From NCBI RefSeq assembly GCF_019973735.1, contig NZ_AP024463.1, forward strand, positions 3,224,001-3,288,000: a DNA stretch of 64,000 bases, in the 5' to 3' direction. Made by a program: the position numbers and the translations under genes. The notes under the pieces were generated by a model that saw only the letters and a list, made by a program, of their open reading frames with translations, was not told the DNA's origin and did no database searches. Shown piece by piece: positions 54,636 to 64,000 of the stretch. Source of the stretch: Arachnia rubra (lineage in GTDB: Bacteria; Actinomycetota; Actinomycetes; Propionibacteriales; Propionibacteriaceae). Position 1 is the stretch's first letter. Every line of letters begins with the position of its first letter.

Positions 54636-54734
54636 TCCCTTGTCAGAAGCACGGGAGTCAACCTCAGCTCTTAAAAACCCGCTTTATCGACATAACTGCT
54701 AAGAGCTACATCGTTTAGCGCGTCGTCTACGCTG

Positions 54735-55655
54735 TCATGGCTCGACGGTGCGCCCGTCAATCACAGCCATGATCCGGTCCAAGTCGTCGGCAGAGGCAAA
54801 CTCGATGGTGATCTTGCCCTTGTTCTTACCGATGGCAACCTTCACCCGGGTATCAAAATGGTCGGAGAGCACAGCCGCGACCGCGGCTTCACGTTCTGAG
54901 GGCAACCGCCGGACACGCTGCGTCGGTTCCTCGTCCGTTGGGACGTTGCCGAGCCGGACCATTTCCTCTGTGCTGCGCACTGAGAGCCCCTCGGCGACAA
55001 CGCGCTCAGCAAGCAGCTCTTGCGCTCGCTGATTCGTCAATCCCAGCAGTGCTCGTGCATGCCCGGCGGAAAGCACACCGGCAGCCACCTTGGTCTGCAC
55101 GGTGGAGGGGAGGCTCAGGAGCCTGAGGGTGTTCGAGATCTGCGGCCGGCTACGGTGAATCTTCTGGGAGAGCTGTTCTTTGGTGCAGTTGAAGTCTCCC
55201 AGGAGCTGCTGGTACGCGAGGGCTTCCTCCAGGGGATTGAGGTTGGCCCGGTGAAGGTTCTCCAGAAGCGCATCACGCAGCAGGGCATCATCATCGGTGC
55301 CACGGACAATAGCTGGAATCGTCTCCTTGTCCGCAAGTTTGGAGGCGCGGAACCGGCGTTCGCCCATGATCAACTCATAGTGATCGGGCTCCACCTCACG
55401 CACCACGACGGGCTGCAGCACCCCGAACTCTTTAATGGAGGCAGCCAATTCGTTGAGATCATCCTCATCGAAGACGTGACGTGGCTGCCGGGGGTTGGGT
55501 ACGATCTGCTCCAGCGGCAGCTCCACAAAGTAGGAGCCATCCCGGAGCCGCTCGGAGGGAGCAGCAGGCTTGCTCTGGGTTTCCGGTTCGTCGGTCCGGG
55601 CGAAAAGATCCCCGAGGCCCTTTCCAAGACCAACGTGCTGTTTTGCTCTGGCCAT
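54735..55655 (-). CDS. parB: Chromosome partition protein ParB
   Basis: 306 residues. CTP-dependent clamp that loads at parS and spreads to form the origin partition complex. N-terminal QHVGLGKGLGDLF (ParA contact), the CTP-binding region with RQPRHVFDEDDLNELAASI and ELIMGERRFRA, the HTH (KEQLSQKIHRSRPQISNTLRLL), and a C-terminal dimerisation domain. The start overlaps the parA stop by one base. A decayed copy of codons from about residue 114 to 166 lies at 58995-59146. Confidence 0.95.
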   Translation of the reverse strand: MARAKQHVGLGKGLGDLFARTDEPETQSKPAAPSERLRDGSYFVELPLEQIVPNPRQPRHVFDEDDLNELAASIKEFGVLQPVVVREVEPDHYELIMGERRFRASKLADKETIPAIVRGTDDDALLRDALLENLHRANLNPLEEALAYQQLLGDFNCTKEQLSQKIHRSRPQISNTLRLLSLPSTVQTKVAAGVLSAGHARALLGLTNQRAQELLAERVVAEGLSVRSTEEMVRLGNVPTDEEPTQRVRRLPSEREAAVAAVLSDHFDTRVKVAIGKNKGKITIEFASADDLDRIMAVIDGRTVEP

Positions 55656-56665
55656 CAGGCTGCTCCTTCAGTCTCGATGGATCGGGCGATCTCTTCGGCG
55701 GCCTTGAGGTAGGCGACAGCGCCAGGAGACTTGGGGTAGTAGGTGAGGACGCTCTGGCCATAGGACGGGGCCTCAGCGATCCGCACCGAACGTGGGATTT
55801 CCACGTCAAGCGTTTCCTCCCTGAAATGCGACCGTACCTCGGTGGCTACCTCATGGGAGAGGTTCGTGCGATTGTCAAACATCGTCAGGAGCACCGTCGT
55901 CAACTGTAGTTGATCATTCAGGTTTCCCTTGACCCGTTGGATAGTACGCATCAGCTGGGAGACACCCTCGAGAGCGTAGTACTCGCATTGAATGGGCACC
56001 ATGATCTCGGTAGAGGCAACGAGAGCGTTGAGCGTGAGAAGCCCCAGCGAAGGGGGACAGTCGAAAAAGACGTAGTCAACCCCAGATTCCTCGATATATT
56101 GAGCCAGCGCCCTCTTCATTCTGGACTCACGGCCGGACTCATTGACGAGTTCCAGTTCCGCGGTGGAAAGGTCGATCGTGGCGGGGAGGACGTGCAGATT
56201 CGGCGTGTGGGGAGACTGGACGGCGAGGTCCTGGATCCGTTCTCCACGAAGCAGTACCTCGTAGGTTCCCGGGGTTCCAGGGTCATGTTCGACGCCGAGA
56301 GCAGTGGATGCGTTGCCCTGTGGATCGATGTCAATCACAAGCACGTTGAGGCCGCCAAAGGCGAGGGCGGCAGCGATGTTCACGGTCGTGGTCGTCTTCC
56401 CGACGCCGCCCTTTTGGTTGGCGACCACGAAAATGCGGGGTTCTTCCGGACTCGGCAGCGCTGACATCTGAGTCTCGTCCCCGTACTCAGCGCCATACTC
56501 GTCATCAGCCACCCAGTCGTCATCGGCACGATCAAAGTAAGCGCGCCGCGGTCCGATGGGGGTCTGGATGGCCGTTTCACGTGAAACGCTCTCGTGGTCC
56601 TTCCAAGGCTCGACTTCTGCGTCTTGTTTCGGAGTACGCTTGCGCTTGCGAAAGAACAGGGCCAT
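55655..56665 (-). CDS. parA: Chromosome partition ATPase ParA
   Basis: 336 residues. Walker-type ATPase that moves ParB-bound origins: deviant Walker A KGGVGKTTTT, VLVIDIDPQGNAS, and FFDCPPSLGLL. An unusually long N-terminal tail of about 80 residues is acidic and variable; inside it SVSRET is encoded by a parS site, as in several actinobacterial parA genes. Genes rsmG, jag and yidC would normally lie just upstream (to the right) but are absent. Confidence 0.95.
   Translation of the reverse strand: MALFFRKRKRTPKQDAEVEPWKDHESVSRETAIQTPIGPRRAYFDRADDDWVADDEYGAEYGDETQMSALPSPEEPRIFVVANQKGGVGKTTTTVNIAAALAFGGLNVLVIDIDPQGNASTALGVEHDPGTPGTYEVLLRGERIQDLAVQSPHTPNLHVLPATIDLSTAELELVNESGRESRMKRALAQYIEESGVDYVFFDCPPSLGLLTLNALVASTEIMVPIQCEYYALEGVSQLMRTIQRVKGNLNDQLQLTTVLLTMFDNRTNLSHEVATEVRSHFREETLDVEIPRSVRIAEAPSYGQSVLTYYPKSPGAVAYLKAAEEIARSIETEGAA
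56574..56587. other. parS site 1 (inside parA)
   Basis: Exact GTTTCACGTGAAAC, the universal ParB-loading sequence, within codons of the parA N-terminal tail. Confidence 0.95.
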
Positions 56666-56733
56666 GTAGTCCTCCTCCTTTGATGCTCACCAACTTTAGC
56701 TTGAGTCAATGACGCGGACTGAAACTCAACGGC

Positions 56734-56747
56734 GTTTCACGTGAAAC
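56734..56747. other. parS site 2
   Basis: Exact GTTTCACGTGAAAC, 68 bases before the parA start codon, in its likely promoter region; ParB bound here could repress parAB. Confidence 0.95.
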
Positions 56748-56795
56748 AGAATGCGCAGATCCGAATGGATGACGTTGTCGCCGACACCTCGAGAC

Positions 56796-56833
56796 TGGTA
56801 CCAGTGCGTTTCACGTGAAACGCACTGGTACCA
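56796..56833. other. parS site 3 in a 38-bp perfect palindrome
   Basis: The core GTTTCACGTGAAAC at 56808-56821 is extended by exact complementary arms (GGTACCAGTGC and its complement, plus one more pair). The arms are not part of the parS consensus. Confidence 0.95.
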
Positions 56834-57221
56834 CAAAGCCTTGTACCTGCGATCCTGTGACCAAGGCAAGTACGGGATCCCGCCGGCAGGGGCGGGGGTG
56901 AGGTGAAAGAACTCCGGACTCATCCATCGCAGATCACCCCGCCGGACGCAGCGCATTGCACTTCACGGCAAGGGTCTGGTGGGGGTTGGCTGTGTCTACC
57001 GCCAGGAGATCCCCGGCAACATCAGTAGCTCTCACAAGGAATCACGAAGAGACCGGGACCAACCAAGGCATTGTGAATCAACAATCACCATCACCTATCA
57101 GACACCCGACGCCGGTGAGATATGGACCACACCTCGCGGCAGCAGACTCATCCTGACAAGATGGTCTTACCGACGAATCTCTATACCCTGATATCAACTT
57201 AGAGATTCCGCCGGAACGCAT

Positions 57222-57353
57222 GGGCGTTGCGTGTAATCTTGCGCAGCGGGTCGTCGTTTCGCCGGTTTTCCAGCCACGGATGCGTGGTGCCTCGCATCGT
57301 TCACCTCACCCAGGACACGACCCAGTCCAGTTTCATTCGATTGTCTTGGCAAT
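57222..57353 (-). repeat. MITE-like repeat, inverted, degenerate
   Basis: Reverse-oriented blocks matching 45874-46033: CACGGATGCGTGGTGCCTCG, TCGTTCACCTC, and TTTCATTCGATTGTCTTGG. Ends are poorly kept. Confidence 0.55.
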
Positions 57354-58188
57354 ACCCCTTCCAGAACTACTTCTCGCTAAGTTCCACACACGACACAGGT
57401 GCCGCTGGCAGAAGCTCAGCGAAGGTAGGTGCTCCCGGAACGCTGTGAGAGAGGTGACGTCCAGCAGAGGCGTCAGAGAGAAGAAAAGCACTCGGGTAAA
57501 TCTGACACTCGACTGGCAGGTGCTCCTGACCTCGGCAAGGGGCGCTGCCAGCGATACCCCGAGACCAGATGATGCCTGCATGCTACGAGTCGACTAGTTC
57601 TTACCTGGTCTTCGTATCATCTGCTCAAGAATCCCCAGACGATTCCATTACCTGGGACCGCTTCCGAACGCGCAGAACATCCGATGGCTCTGGGCAGGCA
57701 TAAGGAGATGCTAGGCACCGCTACACCGGACAACTGGGACCACACCATGAGCGATCTTGGTTCGTCCCTGCTCTGACCAGCTCCGGTAACCTCCTTGCGA
57801 TAGCCAGCAAAACCATCGAAACCCACGAGGTCGCGATGCATAACAAGTGCCCATGAGAAAGCGAGTCAGCCAGGCCAGGGTGGGGTCAGGTTCTTTGGGC
57901 AGCAACCGTGGCTGGAGGTTTGACTGTCGTAACCAAGCCTATTAAATGTTATAGCGATATATAAATATCTCTGTATCTGGGTATTTCTACGGGCTATGTG
58001 AGCCACCAGCTTTGCGTAGAAGCCCCCAACGACGGATGTGAGGGAAGCGACGCTCAACCCCATGGGTAAGGTGCAAGGGAAGAGGCATGCAAGCAACGAT
58101 GATCCGAAGCCAAGACAGCGGATAGGCAATGCGAGCCAACTTGGCTCTCCCAGACGAACTGACAGATGGGCCTAACCCTGGCCATCAG

Positions 58189-58262
58189 TCGCATGTCGGG
58201 GAGAGGTCGTTCCGGGGCGGATGCTATGCCAAGGCAGCCAGGCAAAACGTCATGGGCACCCC
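58189..58262 (+). repeat. MITE-like repeat, partial
   Basis: Contains GTTCCGGGGCGGATGCTATG, CCAAGGCAGCCAGGCAAAACG, then diverges. Left part only. Confidence 0.5.
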
Positions 58263-58614
58263 GTGGGCAAGGCGGGGTTTAGCTCCGGGGCCTCTGCGGG
58301 TGCAAGCACCACAGCACCATACTGCTCCCGCAGACAGCGATGCAGACTATCTACGTCGTAGATATACACACCTCAAGGTCATCTGTCGCTGGCCATCAGC
58401 AGCGAGACAAGAAGGCATTTGTAGGTCTCCCCGTGAGGGGTCGGTTGCCCAGTTACCATCCATGCTTCGGGCACCGGTCAATACACACGCCCATACATGA
58501 GGCTCCCACGGCGGAACTAGAAGCTATTCGCTCCTAGGAGCTCCGATCAGTCCTTCGGCATCAAGTCGAGGCATCCATTTCCTTTCGATGGAGGGGACTT
58601 TTCTAACCCGTTGT

Positions 58615-58648
58615 GGCTGTCTGCGTTTCACGTGAAACGCAGACAGCC
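58615..58648. other. parS site 4 in a 34-bp perfect palindrome
   Basis: Core at 58625-58638, arms GGCTGTCTGC and exact complement. The arm sequence differs from that of site 3. Confidence 0.95.
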
Positions 58649-58650
58649 TT

Positions 58651-58817
58651 GCTAGTCGTGTACCGGGAGTTCGTTAGTAGGAGGCAACCCTGGGGCGGAT
58701 GCTGTGCCAAGATGACCGAGTGAAACTGCTACTAGACGTGCTGTGAGCAAGGTGAGCGAAGCGAGACGCCGCATCCAGGATCGAAAACACCCATGAACTA
58801 ACGCCACACAGCGCTAG
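58651..58817 (+). repeat. MITE-like repeat
   Basis: Near full length: GGGGCGGATGCTGTGCCAAG, ACCGAGTGAAACTGCTAC, GAGCGAAGCGAGACGCCGC, ending AACTAACGCCACACAGCGC, which is inverted with GTGTACCGGGAGTTCG at the left end. It starts right beside parS site 4. Confidence 0.65.
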
Positions 58818-58994
58818 AGTCGTAGGCCCGGGAAGTCATTAGCAAAGACAGCAACCACGGACTACGTAGACACCTGATCAAGGCGGATCCGAACAGTACA
58901 GGACCTACAGATCGATGATGACCGCCACCAGCCAGGATGAATTAGAGCACTTGCCGACTGAGTATCTGTCGTTTCTACCCCACAGTAGTCAAGG

Positions 58995-59146
58995 CCAGCT
59001 ATTGTCCGTGGCATCGACGATGATGCTCTGCTGCGTGATGCGCTTCTGGAGAACCTTCACTGAGCCACCTCCCCTGAGGAAGTCGCGTATTAGCAGCTCC
59101 CGGGAGACTTCAACTGCACCAAAGAACAGTTTTCCCAGAAGATCCA
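58995..59146 (+). pseudogene. Decayed fragment of parB
   Basis: About 150 bases match parB codons at 55157-55316 (inverted relative to parB), including GCTATTGTCCGTGGCA, CTGCTGCGTGATGCGCTTC and ACTTCAACTGCACCAAAGAA. Translation gives AIVRGIDDDALLRDALLENLH, then stops and gaps, then GDFNCTKEQFSQKIQ. It covers the CTP-binding/HTH border of ParB. Clearly not functional. Confidence 0.9.
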
Positions 59147-59735
59147 GCAGCAGGCATGAGTAGAGCGCTGGTCGGGAGCTCACAGCACCCACTCACCCAG
59201 CAGTGCTTCCACCAGCATCATGGTTATTAAGAGGTCCCTCAATGGAATCGGGTAGCACCAAGCTCGGCACTGTACTGTTCATTGTCGACGCGAACCGGAG
59301 CGTGTATCGCTTGCCCGAGTTGCCGCCGTGACGGAACACGGCCTGCAACACACCTACATCGGCGGGGCCCGCCCCCATAGCTGAAGATATCCGGCGAATG
59401 TATGAGGCGCGGCACAAGGATCCGCTGACGTTCAGCTGACCTCTATCTGGTTTGCCTTGCGCTCGATTACTCGAACAGCATCTGTCGGGACCGATTCTCC
59501 GGCATGAAGTTGACTGTAACCAGCGTCCAGAGGCTTCGCCCACCCTACTAGCGTCGGTTCCTGTCATTTCACCGATGTTCTCCAGCCTCCAGTGCACCGT
59601 TTGACTTCGTTCAAGGAAAGCCCCCAGACCCCGGATCACCGTCGATACCAGGCTCGTAGAGGATTCTTCCCGCCGCATCACCGCAGCCGGGCGCATTCGG
59701 GTGGTCCTGACTGATGAGCTTAAGAAGGAATAACC

Positions 59736-59753
59736 CCGTTTCACGTGAAACGG
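59736..59753. other. parS site 5
   Basis: Core GTTTCACGTGAAAC at 59738-59751, palindrome extended by two pairs (CC/GG). Confidence 0.95.
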
Positions 59754-60458
59754 AGCGGTGTACAGCTACCAAGCGCAAAGCCAGCAAATAGAGGTAACTC
59801 AGATCGAGCACAAATGCATCACGGACCATACAAGATAGTCTTCGTTCTCGGCGATGCTGCTCTCCCCGCATGGGTTCCCTGATCTTCTTGAGTGCTCTGC
59901 ACGATAGGGCCGCAGGGGTCCACGGTGCTGCCCAGCCCTCAGGCGACTGCATGCCGGGTGCCCCTTCCCAAATTTCCAGCGCATTGGTCACAGCGTCGCC
60001 TTGGAACTCCAGTATGTCAGGCAAGGAGTTGTAACCAGTTCTCAGAGGTCCCACCTGTGGTGGTGAGGCAGCGTCAATACCGTGCTGGCAAAGTCGAGGG
60101 GTCTGCCAGTCCGGTCCGGCAAGGCCACATAACCAGGATGATGTCTGGATGTTGCGAGTCAATCAGACTCTCATTAGCGGGATCCCCCCACGTCATAGCT
60201 TTTGAGCTCCGCTTGTATGGCTACCGGCTGGGTCAGGGCAGCGCGTCCCCTGGCCTCACCTGAAGACTTGCCGCTACCCGGCAATCTTTATCTTTCAGCC
60301 CTTTGATTCTGGATTATCCGCTGAGCACCTTGGGTTTAGAGTACGGGATCCGTGGAATTCGCATATGCCACAGCCCCAGCAGACAGCCGCCATGTTTTAC
60401 GGTAAAGCACCTGACGAAGCCAGCCGCTCAGGAATTCCCCCGGCCATCATCGAGAGTT

Positions 60459-60488
60459 TCGCTGCCGTTTCACGTGAAACGGCAGCGA
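60459..60488. other. parS site 6 in a 30-bp perfect palindrome
   Basis: Core at 60467-60480 with arms TCGCTGCC and exact complement. Confidence 0.95.
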
Positions 60489-61612
60489 GTAGGCCCATTG
60501 CCTAGGGGTGATACCGGCATGCGGCGCTACAGACAAAGACCTGGCGGAGGTGAGCTGGAGATTTGGAAATGACACGATACCCACTCGAAGCTCTACGAGG
60601 TCGATCAACAGCCGCGCTCCCATCCTGCTCACTAGACACCCAAGAAGCTCTCGCTCAACGGGCAAGCGACGCCCACACTCACTGTCACGATAGAAGCAAG
60701 GTGGCATTTGATCCCGTAACGCTGTCTCCAAGCACCTCACACTCTCTACCGCAAGGATTCTCTCAGCCCGACGATTCCACGGCCGAATCTGTGCCGACAA
60801 GCACGCAACGTATACAGCCGCTCAATAGCCCGCAGGATAAGGCGGCATGATGGTGCATGTCGTACTTAAGCTCTTCACGAGCTTCAGATCCCGCTCATAG
60901 GCGGGTGGTGGGCAAGCAACGTCCACCACGTCCGTCGATTTCGCCGTGAAAATACGCTGAATCATGCGCCGCTCCCTACCCCCCACCAGGGGCCTGGGTG
61001 CCACGTCAGCTAAACCCCCTCAGTAGGTCCGTGCGACCCCTTCGATCGCACCTGCCAAGCTCAAGGCATCGTCATGGGTGTAGCAAGGTAGTGTTCGCAT
61101 GGCAGCTCCCACCTCAGACCTGACGAGTGAATTTGGCGGTAATAAGGGGACCCGGGCTTTCTGGAGTCTCCCTGCAGCTCTTCCGAAGTCCTGAAACCGG
61201 GCGGAAGCCCAGCAGGAGCACTAGTCCTATCGGCTGATTCTGATTGAATTCGACCACGTGACACAGAAGTAGAAGCTCCGTGACGAGGCACTCTCTGGAA
61301 GCTAGTCCACCGTGATGGCCACCTTACCTATGACTCGGGCTCTCTTGGGTATGCCAACCCGGATCAGTGCAGCCCAGCCATTGACGATTTCATTGCGATG
61401 GTCAGCGTACAGCACAGCGCTCTTATCATGCCTTGTCAGAGCGGATTCTGGAGCGGCTCGTATCACAACACCACGGCATCGGAGTTATTTCTAAATTCCT
61501 ATCTGCCTCAAGCCATATATAGGTAAGTAGGCAAAACTATTTATCTTTTAGAGGTCTGGAGGCCATCGTCGTCTACCGTGGCTGGGGCTGGTTCCGGACC
61601 TTGAAGAGCCTT

Positions 61613-61774
61613 ATGCCGTGTGTCGGGAGGTTCCCCAGTAAGTCGGCTCCGGGGTGGATGCTGCGCCAAGACAACCGAGCGAAACGCTACCGGGGCGTAC
61701 CGCGAGCAAAGTGAACGAAGCGAGCGCCGCATCCAGAGCCAATAGACACCGGCGAACTAACGCCACACGACACC
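61613..61774 (+). repeat. MITE-like repeat
   Basis: Near full length: CCGGGGTGGATGCTGCGCC, ACCGAGCGAAACGCTACCGG, GAACGAAGCGAGCGCCGCATC, and inverted ends ATGCCGTGTGTCGGG / AACGCCACACGACAC. Confidence 0.7.
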
Positions 61775-62390
61775 AGCTTTCCTTCCTGGTCTCACTACGC
61801 GCTCTCTCCGTTCACCAGGTAGGTTTCCTCGGTCAAGACAAGGTCAGCCCCTCATGGTATGAGGGGTCCAGGGATTTCAGAGCCCAGCCATGGCTCGAAG
61901 CAGGTGTTGAGGCACACCACCAAAAACAATCCTCTACGACGGCCTATACACCTTCCCACGGACACAAGCATTGAACCCGACTGGGAACACACCAGCATGT
62001 GTGGGAAGTCCCTTCTCAGCGGTTCTCCCCTCCGCGGGGATGACGCATCAAGCAGGCGGTTACTAGCATCATGCAAGACGTAAGAAAACACAGTAAACAT
62101 GGCATCGGGTGTCCCGTCGGGTGCTTCCGGCCCCGGATACGGTCACCTCCTCGCCTGCGGCACCCCTAGTGTTGCGTGACTCAACTACCTCGCGAAACAT
62201 CCACTCTGGAACCAGCCCTCGCTGACGAGCCTCCGATACACGACTCCAGGGCTAGCCGCAACGTGTGCCCATCCATCAGCGAATCTCTATCCTGCTACGA
62301 TCCACCAGTCCACACACCGCTATGTACTGACGCGTTTTCTCTACGTCAGGAGCGCAGCCGCAATGGTGGGGGTAAGTCCATTGATCGGTC

Positions 62391-62404
62391 GTTTCACGTG
62401 AAAC
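62391..62404. other. parS site 7
   Basis: Exact GTTTCACGTGAAAC; only one further pair extends the palindrome. Confidence 0.95.
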
Positions 62405-62598
62405 GCCCTCCGCCCCACTCCACATCAGACAGCTGATCTGCACGACGTGCAAGAGCCTCCGAGAAACATGCAACACAGTAGTCAGATCGTCTTCAAGTTG
62501 TACCGATAAAGCAATATACATATAAATACTCTCCAAGGTCGCTGTCGACGATTTCCCGAGGATCTTCGTTGTGGCTGGGCCGGCTCTGATGGCATGCA

Positions 62599-62714
62599 AA
62601 AGTTCGTCAGTAGCAGTAAGAGGCAGGTCCGGAACAGATGCTGCGACGAGGAAACCAGGCGAAATGATGAAGGTCATACCCACACCACGAGCAAGGCACG
62701 CCAGAGAGAACATC
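62599..62714 (+). repeat. MITE-like repeat, strongly degenerate
   Basis: GTTCGTCAGTAGCAGTAAGAG, GGTCCGGAACAGATGCTGCG, GAAACCAGGCGAAATGATG and CACGAGCAAGGCACG follow the order of the better copies. Confidence 0.45.
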
Positions 62715-63055
62715 CGGCACAAAGACGAAGACACGCATCACCACTGTGAATCACCCGACTCGCATGGCTAAAATCCTGCTCTAACGTGAAGCCATGATGT
62801 TGACCATCGTCGGTGGGCGTCTTTGCCGCGGAAGTTTACCGATGGCAGCTCTGGAGAACCTGACGATATGAAGCAACAAACCAAGCGCCCTTTGGCCAGC
62901 CGACCGGGTGGTGCATCGATGATTACAAGCAGACAGTGACTGCGATGCGTTCCCTGGACAAATCGCTCATAACCTCGTGAATAACCAGGATCCCCAAAAA
63001 ACCTGCGCTGCACCCATCCCCTACCCATCCGCCGCAACGCCCTGGTACCTGGTCA

Positions 63056-63204
63056 CGTGTCATCATTCACCGGTGACTTCCGGCTCCGGATGCAGCACCT
63101 CGCTTCGGTCACCTCTCTCACGGTACGGATACAATCTGGTAGTGCTTCCTCCACCCGGCCACGTTGGCACAGCATCCGGTCTGGCTACCTCTCGTTGACG
63201 AACG
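63056..63204 (-). repeat. MITE-like repeat, inverted
   Basis: Reverse-oriented blocks: CCGGCTCCGGATGCAGCACC, CTTCGGTCACCTCTCTCACG, GGTACGGATACAATCTGGTAG and GCATCCGGTCTGGC. It precedes parS site 8 by about 45 bases. Confidence 0.55.
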
Positions 63205-63246
63205 TCCGGCGCAGTCATCAGGGGCATGCAAGCTTGACTCTGCGGT

Positions 63247-63266
63247 TGCGTTTCACGTGAAACGCA
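63247..63266. other. parS site 8
   Basis: Core at 63250-63263, extended to a 20-bp perfect palindrome (TGC/GCA arms). Confidence 0.95.
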
Positions 63267-64000
63267 CCGCTACTCTCCCAGGCGAAGAATCTAAAAGAGA
63301 AAAATCCTCACCATATAGCGACGCTGAAGCTCATTCACGGATAGCCGGGAAGACAGTGAAACCCCTTGCCGGAGCCAGATTGTCCGAGGCGATGAATAAG
63401 CCTTGCCGGTCAGGTCAGCACGTGGCATGAAGCTATCCCTTACCCGCCAGCCAGTATCCTCGTCTTTGCCAGTCGGTGTCTGGCAGAGATAACTCACGGT
63501 TCTGCTAGCGAGGATTTCCGCGTAATCCCGAGGCGGCGGACCGGCATCACTATGCCGTCAGCGTGTGGCCCCAGCATCTCTTCCGATGCGGCCCACCTCA
63601 CACAACTGCCCATGACAGCGGCAATGCTTCTCATCCCCTAGCCTGACCGGTGTCTCACCAAATCGAGAACTCAACTCAACAACCTGGAGACCTCCGCCAC
63701 GAGGATGACGACGAGGCAGGCCACTCTAGACACCATCGCGGTGAACCACAGCCACGATGCACATTGGCATGTGTCGATGATGAATAAAGTCCAAAACACC
63801 TGACGTGCACCATGTCAGCCGACTCTCTCAACAGGATTGTGTGAGTACACCCACGACGCTGGCAATAGTCTGATGGAACGACGATCAGATCCTGCTGCTG
63901 CCGCATTGCACGAAGGACTGTCACCGACGAGATCAGAGAAAACACCCGCTGCCTTGCACCCGCTAATGCATAGCAGCAATACTCTCGCAATTTATGCCAT

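Larger units (their letters stand above)
56666..64000. other. Coding-poor, parS-rich region; no gene supported
   Basis: More than 7.3 kb without a frame I can defend on either strand: the longest are below 190 codons, lack ribosome sites and show no family patterns. GC is visibly lower than in the rest of the window and stop codons are frequent in all frames. It holds seven exact parS sites, a decayed parB fragment, six or more copies of a MITE-like repeat, and unexplained filler. It lies where rsmG, jag, yidC, rnpA, rpmH and then dnaA usually follow parA. No cluster of DnaA boxes is visible, so the origin itself is not here. Confidence 0.75.

Noticed and set aside
62020..62045. A CRISPR-repeat-like sequence (TCTCCCCTCCGCGGGGATGACG)-type hairpin, and a weaker one at 58424-58445
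   Set aside because: Each occurs once, with no regular spacing, no second identical unit and no cas genes; chance GC hairpins are enough to explain them.
57200..63990. Several frames of 100-180 codons in the terminal region (for example 59611-60162 and 62276-62734, minus strand)
   Set aside because: No ribosome sites, no recognisable motifs, biased composition, and several overlap parS sites or repeat copies; they look like chance frames in decayed DNA.
56666..64000. Replication origin (oriC)
   Set aside because: parS sites and parAB show the origin is near, but I see no cluster of DnaA boxes and no dnaA, dnaN or rpmH gene in the window.

Overview
This window comes from a high-GC actinobacterium, most likely a member of the Propionibacteriaceae (an Arachnia/Pseudopropionibacterium-type organism is my guess from gene content; I cannot confirm it without a search). 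It lies close to the chromosome origin: trxB-trxA, an aminotransferase, ddl and parB-parA stand at 50-56.7 kb in the order usual for origin-proximal actinobacterial DNA, and eight exact parS sites follow within 6.7 kb.

Layout. 0-9.6 kb: cell-wall and membrane genes (class A PBP cut by the window edge, YibE/F, rhomboid protease, PBP-lipo-type transpeptidase, TerC), a TetR/NAD-epimerase divergon with two tandem operators, and a lone PD-(D/E)XK-like protein. 10-12.1 kb: a CPA1 antiporter and an Imm33/DUF2185 protein. 12.3-17.5 kb: a mobile, scarred stretch with TetR-DoxX, a Fic/VbhA-like toxin-antitoxin pair, an IS1634-family element with visible inverted repeats and target duplication, duplicated gene tails, a small-peptide operon and an orphan antitoxin. 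17.5-23.2 kb: a five-gene iron-siderophore uptake operon behind a DtxR/IdeR-type box, then dps coupled to a tiny membrane protein. 23.4-29.9 kb: an MFS exporter, a lipoprotein, thymidine phosphorylase, tRNA-Pro(CGG), and an accessory patch of lower GC. 30.2-34.7 kb: a tightly coupled operon of a processive GT2 polysaccharide synthase, an HlyD-like adaptor and a GH81 endo-beta-1,3-glucanase, best read as a curdlan-like beta-1,3-glucan production system. 35-42 kb: an MBL-fold hydrolase, a cmtR-cadA metal resistance pair, an unknown coiled-coil protein, and a divergent MntR/MntP pair. 42-49.9 kb: SorC regulator, RloA-type AAA ATPase with a remnant partner, enoyl-CoA hydratase, S9 peptidase and an azlCD exporter operon. 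50-56.7 kb: the conserved trx-ddl-par block.

From 56.7 kb to the end I see no convincing gene, although rsmG, jag, yidC, rnpA and rpmH normally stand here. Instead there is lower-GC DNA holding seven parS sites (the eighth is inside parA), several centred in long perfect palindromes, a decayed piece of parB, and at least six copies of a roughly 160-bp repeat whose best copies carry terminal inverted repeats. This parS-studded, coding-poor block is the most unusual thing in the window.

A caution: at least six genes (fic, transposase, fecD-like permease, a secreted protein, a PG-binding protein, an enoyl-CoA hydratase) are each broken by one base gained or lost in a short homopolymer run. Either this genome has many decaying genes, or the assembly carries uncorrected homopolymer errors; the second seems more likely for the conserved genes.
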